A stretch of 64,000 bases of DNA from Psettodes erumei (Eukaryota; Chordata; Actinopteri; Pleuronectiformes; Psettodidae). Location: contig JAFBJZ010000883.1 in assembly GCA_016785225.1 (NCBI GenBank), positions 167,001 through 231,000 on the forward strand, in the 5' to 3' direction. A program made the position numbers and the translations under genes. Below the pieces are notes generated by a model that was given only the letters and a program-made list of their open reading frames with translations, made no database searches and was not told where the DNA came from. This document shows, in pieces, positions 59,616-64,000 of this stretch; within the stretch, counting starts at the first letter, position 1, and every line of letters begins with the position of its first letter.

Positions 59616-60086
59616 CATGGCGAGGATGGGTCCAGCGGACATGTATTTGCAGAGTCCAGCGTAGAAAGGCATGTCCTTCAGGTCCAGGTAGTGCTTCTTC
59701 ATGTGGTCCTCAGAGGCCTGAACACACACACACACACACAGTCAAGAGACTCACACCAACACAACATGGAAATTGATCTCAAACAGGGAGCTGATCGATC
59801 ATGATTGATCACCGGGGTGTATCCCTGCAGTCTGAACTGAACCTGAATCACTTTTAAATCCTGGATCTACTCAGCAGCTCTTTGGTTCTGACCTCTGACT
59901 GGAGTCTTCTCCACAGAACCTGAGGCTCATGGGTAATGTAGTAAACCTGAAGAAGGTCGTCACGGTTACCTGCATGAACTTGGCGGCGATCATCTTGAAG
60001 CCTCTCTGCTCGAAGCGCTTGATGATCTCACCACACAGTCCTCTCTGGATGCCATCGGGCTTCACGGCGATGAAGGTACGCTCCAT
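59199..60086 (-). CDS. nme2: Nucleoside diphosphate kinase (NME1/NME2 type)
   Basis: Transfers the gamma-phosphate between nucleoside triphosphates and diphosphates through a phosphohistidine. It acts as a hexamer, mainly in the cytosol. Exons: 59970-60086, 59616-59717 (102), 59402-59514 (113), 59199-59316; these total 149 codons, in frame. The N-terminus ERTFIAVKPDGIQRGL, the GETNPADSKPG loop and the catalytic-histidine motif NIIHGSD are all intact. The C-terminus SCAQPWLYE matches the family's (D/E)WVYE-type ending. Length and exon sizes match vertebrate NME1/NME2 genes. The ATG at 60086 begins MERTFIA, a few residues shorter than human NME2. NME1 and NME2 cannot be separated with certainty by eye. 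A likely non-coding first exon lies near 61302-61360. Intron 2 has a long AC tract at its 5' end. Confidence 0.95.
59549..59612. repeat. (GT)32 in nme2 intron 2, AC repeat in transcript
   Basis: In the minus-strand transcript this reads (AC)32 starting three bases after the donor GTA. The 3' end of the same 101-bp intron is TGTGTGTGTCAG, a short GT partner. Confidence 0.92.
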
Positions 60087-61254
60087 GTCTGCTGCAGGGG
60101 GGGGGACCAGAGGTCACCTTCATCACAACAATGCACTCATCATCAAAACTCAGCCCCCCCCCGCCCGACATCAGCGTCTCGAGTTACTCATCATCAGAGG
60201 AACGTCTGAAGCTGGACCTGGTTCTGCTGAAGGAGCGAGTGTGAAACCATCTGGACAAAGCTTCGGCCGCTGCCTTTCTAATTTTACTGCGGGTGTGTGT
60301 TCGTGTGAAGCTGATATCCACCCAAAGCAGGTGGCTCAGGCTGAGGAGGCAGAAAACCCGGCGGGGGGTCGGCAACAGGAGATAATTTGAGCCGCTCGGA
60401 AACGTCAGGATGATGTTTGGGAGATTGAAGGATTCCAGGTCACGTGTGGAGCTTATGTTCTGCTGATTTATCAAAGTCAGCCATCCTGTTTTTCTCCTGT
60501 GGTCTGAGCCGGTCCCCAGAGGATGAACCCAACTAAAGCAACAACCAGATGTCTGAACATTCGTGCCCATCAGAGGATAAACCCTCCGAAATCTTATTTA
60601 CTGGAGAAACACATTCGAACACAAATGAGCAGAACAAAGAAACACAATGGGGGGGGACTCTGCCTCGCAGGTAATATATGCCCCCCCATCATGACTCAGC
60701 ACTTTTCTTGCAGATTGACCATCTTGAATCTCTTGATTCATAATGAGGACGTTTAAACTGTGAAACGTTTTGATCCTGTTGAAGTGACCTTGAACAAGAC
60801 ACTTGTGCCCCCCCCCCCATTGAGGGGGCCTGAGTCAACCAATCAGGACTGCTCTGACTGACGGGGGTGGGGCTGGGGGGTCGGAGCACATGGCTCTGTC
60901 TGTTCACTTGAAGTAAAATGAATTTTGAAGCTGATGGTGAAAATCAGATGATTGGACCACGGTCTGAGGAACCCGGACGCCTCGCTATGGTTCCACACAT
61001 CTGAGTTTGATTTGTTCAGCGTTCACGACGTCGCAGTTTTTAATCCGCGCTACGCCAAACTGCACAGCCTTGAATATCACACGCACAAAGGCCGGCGCAC
61101 AACTGCAGGTTTTACAGTTGTCTGGTTTGACGTGTGTTCAACCGAGCGATCGGCACGCATTCAGCTGTGTGCAGCTGTCACTGCATGACAACACATGCAC
61201 ACAACTCAACGTGTGCAGGAAAACTGACAACACTGAACTGCTCAGGAGGTTTAA

Positions 61255-61289
<35 letters not shown>

Positions 61290-61301
61290 ATATCTACCTT
61301 G

Positions 61302-61395
61302 GTTGTGGGTTCTCAGGAGAACTTGTGAAGAAGGTTTGCCGGCGGGGGGATGCGATCACCGAGGCCGAAGAGCTGCGGTGGAGCTCTATTTAAAG
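61302..61395 (-). promoter_or_regulatory. nme2 promoter and non-coding exon 1
   Basis: TTTAAATAGAGC on the minus strand (about 61383-61394) resembles a TATA box. About 85 bp on is a donor (ACCAAG|GTAGATATC) ending a probable 5' UTR exon at 61302, followed by a CA repeat in the intron. Confidence 0.5.
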
Positions 61396-61821
61396 GGTTA
61401 GCTCCGGGGGGAGGGACGCTGTGGGGGTGTGGACCCTATATGTGTGTATGTGTGTTTGCGTGTCGGGGGTCGGGTTGTGTGTTTACAGTGTGAGCGGGTG
61501 ACAGATCTGCTCGGTCAAGTGTTGTAAGTCTATCTTCTCCAGGACCCACTTCAGCTTTGGATCTCGTCTCCACTTTCCAAAAATGTCCAGACTTTTCAAA
61601 ACAGCCGTCACATTTCCCCCCCGGTTGTGTGTGTAAATACCACGTTACCCATAATCCTCGGCGTTTGCTGCTGTGGAGGAGTCAAGGAGTTCAGTCTAAA
61701 TTTAACCCATGGTCGAACCATGGCAGTGCTGACATGGCTGATGCAGCGTGTCACATACATGTGCAGCGTGAAGTTTGCATGAGCGGTACATCCATGTCTG
61801 CTCCTGTGCAACACGTATGTC

Positions 61822-61863
<42 letters not shown>

Positions 61864-63580
61864 TCAGCACTGCCCGTGTGTCGCATCCCTGATGTCAAAA
61901 GGTCAAAAGGTCAACAGATTAAAAGTTTTTCCAGGAAATCAAAACTCTCTTGTTTTTCACTCCTCGGTTTTTATGTAAATGTTTTCTGGTTCTTATTACG
62001 AGGAAAAATTCACCACAATTCCCAGAAAGCACTGCTGTAAGAATTATCCAATCAGAGAGCTGCAGGGTGAATTCAGAGATTTGAATCATCTGGCAGTTAG
62101 CTAAGCCCCGCCCCCTCAGTCACTGTTGCTACGCGTATTGATCTTTACGTTCCGCTCAGTTTACACTAGCTGCAGCACATTTAGCATGAATGCTAATGAT
62201 TTAAAAACATGGCCCCTTGATTTCAGACAGAAATTTAAAAAGCAGCGTTTTTGTCACTGACTGATTTGATCTTAGCTAGCTAGCTAGCTAGCTAGCTAAG
62301 TAATATTGCAGTTTGACTAACATGTAGTTAATGTATTTTGTCGAGCAGTGTCCTTCAGTACAGTTTCAAGGTTCATGTATTTTTCTTCAGTACTGTAATA
62401 CTACTGTTATAGTGCGGTACGCTTGTGCTGGTTACTTTGCAGATTTGTAAACCTACAATGAGAATACTGAGTAAAGTTTTGTCACAGAAAATAAAACGAC
62501 CCAACGACCAAGCTAGAATTAGCTCCACGTCGGCCTGCTACCACACTCGTCCCACCCCACCCACTGTGGAGTCAACAGGTGTGATATGTAAGTGGGGCTG
62601 ACTGTCTCTTCAAGCACCCGTTATATAAGACCTGAAATGAGACCAAAACTCACACACACTCACACACACACAGACACACAGACACACACAGAAACACTCA
62701 GGCACTGCTACAGTTGTGCAAAGTGTCTTTAATCTGAAGCACCAACCTTCACCCTTCCCCCCAATTTGACCCTAAATATAAACCTTCTCCTAATCAGGGA
62801 TGGAAAGCAGTCCCGCTCTCAGGGGATTCTGGTCCAGTCTTCAGTCCTGGAGGGGATGCAGGACCCTATCAGTTGAAATGAAAACACACACCCCCTGCTC
62901 ACGCATGCACTTCAGACTTTTACCCATCTTATCTTACGGTGCCTTTGGACCAGAGGAACCAGCAGAAACACAGCTGCGTGGCCTCTCCTCTTACTGATTG
63001 TGCTCTGAAGGAAAACATCAACCAAAAACAAATGGACACACAGTTTTCCTCAGAACCAGGCTGATAACGGTCCGTACGCCGGTTCACTGCAGAACCTCCC
63101 TGTAATTACAACATTTTGATGAGCTTGTGCGGGGCCTTGTTTGGAATACGTGGTCATTCTGGAGACTGCAGTTTGTACGGCTGCTGAACTGTACGCATTA
63201 TTTACAGAGGTGCTTCTCTCATTTAGCACTTATGTTGCTCTCACAAACTCCAACCTCCAAAATGACCATGAAACTGAACCAACAAACTGAACATCACAGC
63301 AACATTATGAACTTAAAAAGCAGGATTTGTCCCAGAGCTGCTGGATCAGTTTAGCTAATAAACTGCCGACTGAGTGGAGGCAGTTTGTCGTTATAAACGT
63401 TGTCGTGTTCTCGTTGTTGTAACTGTGTCACGTGACGAGTCTCCGTGGTGACGGGTTTTGTTTTATCCGTTAAAAACACGTTAACCGTGTTTCACGTCAG
63501 ACCAGGGGGGGCAGTGAATGAGAATCAGGAGTCTGAAGCCGCCGTGGAAACACCAGCGAAGAAGAAGTTCACTACCCACA
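61396..63580. other. Intergenic between nme2 and casc3
   Basis: No coding exon recognised. It contains GT at 61822-61860, an (AGCT)n run at 62275-62300 and a CACACT/CACAGA block at 62650-62700. Confidence 0.55.
62275..62300. repeat. (AGCT)n / (TAGC)n self-complementary array
   Basis: About six tandem TAGC units. The array is its own reverse complement. Confidence 0.95.
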
Positions 63581-63590
63581 ATTCTCTCCT

Positions 63591-63630
63591 TCCTTCCGGT
63601 TCCAACCATTCGAGCTGTAAGATGGCGGAC
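63591..63630 (+). promoter_or_regulatory. casc3 core promoter: ETS and YY1-type sites
   Basis: TCCTTCCGGTTCC contains an ETS-family core (CTTCCGG), and AAGATGGCGG at 63619-63628, overlapping the ATG, matches the YY1 consensus. This is the usual TATA-less housekeeping arrangement. Confidence 0.55.
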
Positions 63631-63807
63631 CGGCGGCGAAGGAGGAGGCGCGCGTCCCAGGACAGCGAGGACGACGACGAGTCCGGGACGGGTTCGGACA
63701 GCGGGAGGTCGGGCTCCCCGGCCACCAAGGCCCGGGGGAGGGATCCCGACCCGGCGGAGGTGACGGCGACCCGGACCGAGACCAAGAGCGACGTGGAGTC
63801 CGAGTGT
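63622..63807 (+). CDS. casc3: CASC3 (MLN51/Barentsz), first exon, cut by window edge
   Basis: Core subunit of the exon junction complex; it works in mRNA surveillance and localisation. Only exon 1 is present: 62 codons ending at the donor GAGTGT|GTGAGT (63807/63808), phase 0. The start MADRRRRRRRASQDSEDDDE closely resembles human CASC3 (MADRRRQRASQDTEDEE). The acidic Ser/Asp/Glu-rich N-terminus (SGTGSDSGRSGSP) and the ending VESEC also fit, the latter resembling the human EESECESEDG stretch. The EJC-binding SELOR domain would be encoded beyond the window. The ATG lies inside a YY1-type motif. Location beside type I keratins agrees with human 17q21. Confidence 0.85.
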
Positions 63808-64000
63808 GTGAGTAGCGGCTAAGGCCGGGAGCTAACGTTAGCTCGCCGTGCAGACGGCTCCGTGTCCCGGCCGGGAGCTGGGACGGGTACCGCTCCCAGT
63901 AAAACTTTTCCCGTAGGCCCAGTTCTGACTTCGGCTCGGCGGTACCGGGAGCCAGTATCAGTGGATGAATAAAGATGTAGACGGTTCCGTCTGCGGAAGA

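Overview
This is vertebrate nuclear DNA, almost certainly from a spiny-rayed (percomorph) teleost. The genes have many short exons with GT-AG introns. CA/GT microsatellites are extremely dense, GGA, poly-G and AGCT tracts are frequent, and a dispersed element built on GTACTTGAGTAAATGTAC recurs. The recognisable products are animal proteins. The assignment rests on gene content and repeat style, because no database search could be run.

Layout, left to right. 1-4.4 kb: no gene recognised; microsatellites, G-runs and a minisatellite. 4.4-6.2 kb: a CpG-island-like block holding a possible orphan signal-peptide exon (+). 7.5-11.3 kb: a perforin-1-type pore-forming protein gene (-) with two apparent reading-frame breaks. 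14.2-20.3 kb: a five-exon C2H2 zinc-finger gene (+) with a duplicated N-terminal segment and a long 3' UTR. 21.3-24.7 kb: a second C2H2 gene (+) with eight fingers and an array of SUMO-consensus motifs. 26.3-45.4 kb: five type I keratin genes in tandem, all on the minus strand, each with a TATA-like core promoter and its own poly(A) signal. 45.4-51.2 kb: no gene recognised. 51.3-58.6 kb: complete 18-exon mbtd1 (+). 59.0-61.4 kb: nme2-type nucleoside diphosphate kinase (-), tail to tail with mbtd1. 63.6 kb to the edge: first exon of casc3 (+).

The keratin, mbtd1, nme2 and casc3 neighbourhood matches genes that all lie on human chromosome 17q21, so this looks like conserved synteny around the type I keratin locus. 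The genes do not form one pathway. They are an epithelial filament cluster flanked by housekeeping chromatin (mbtd1), nucleotide-metabolism (nme2) and mRNA-surveillance (casc3) genes, with a cytolytic immune effector and two transcription factors at the other end.

Three points deserve attention. First, two mbtd1 introns, and more weakly one nme2 intron, have an AC repeat just after the 5' splice site and a GT repeat at the 3' splice site in place of a polypyrimidine tract. That is the architecture of introns that RNA pairing brings together. Second, two of the five keratins share an extra intron inside the otherwise constant 221-bp exon 6. Third, six apparent one-base frame breaks occur in four of the genes, mostly in G/C-rich tracts, while mbtd1, nme2 and the other keratins are clean. 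Assembly error must be excluded before any of these genes is called a pseudogene.
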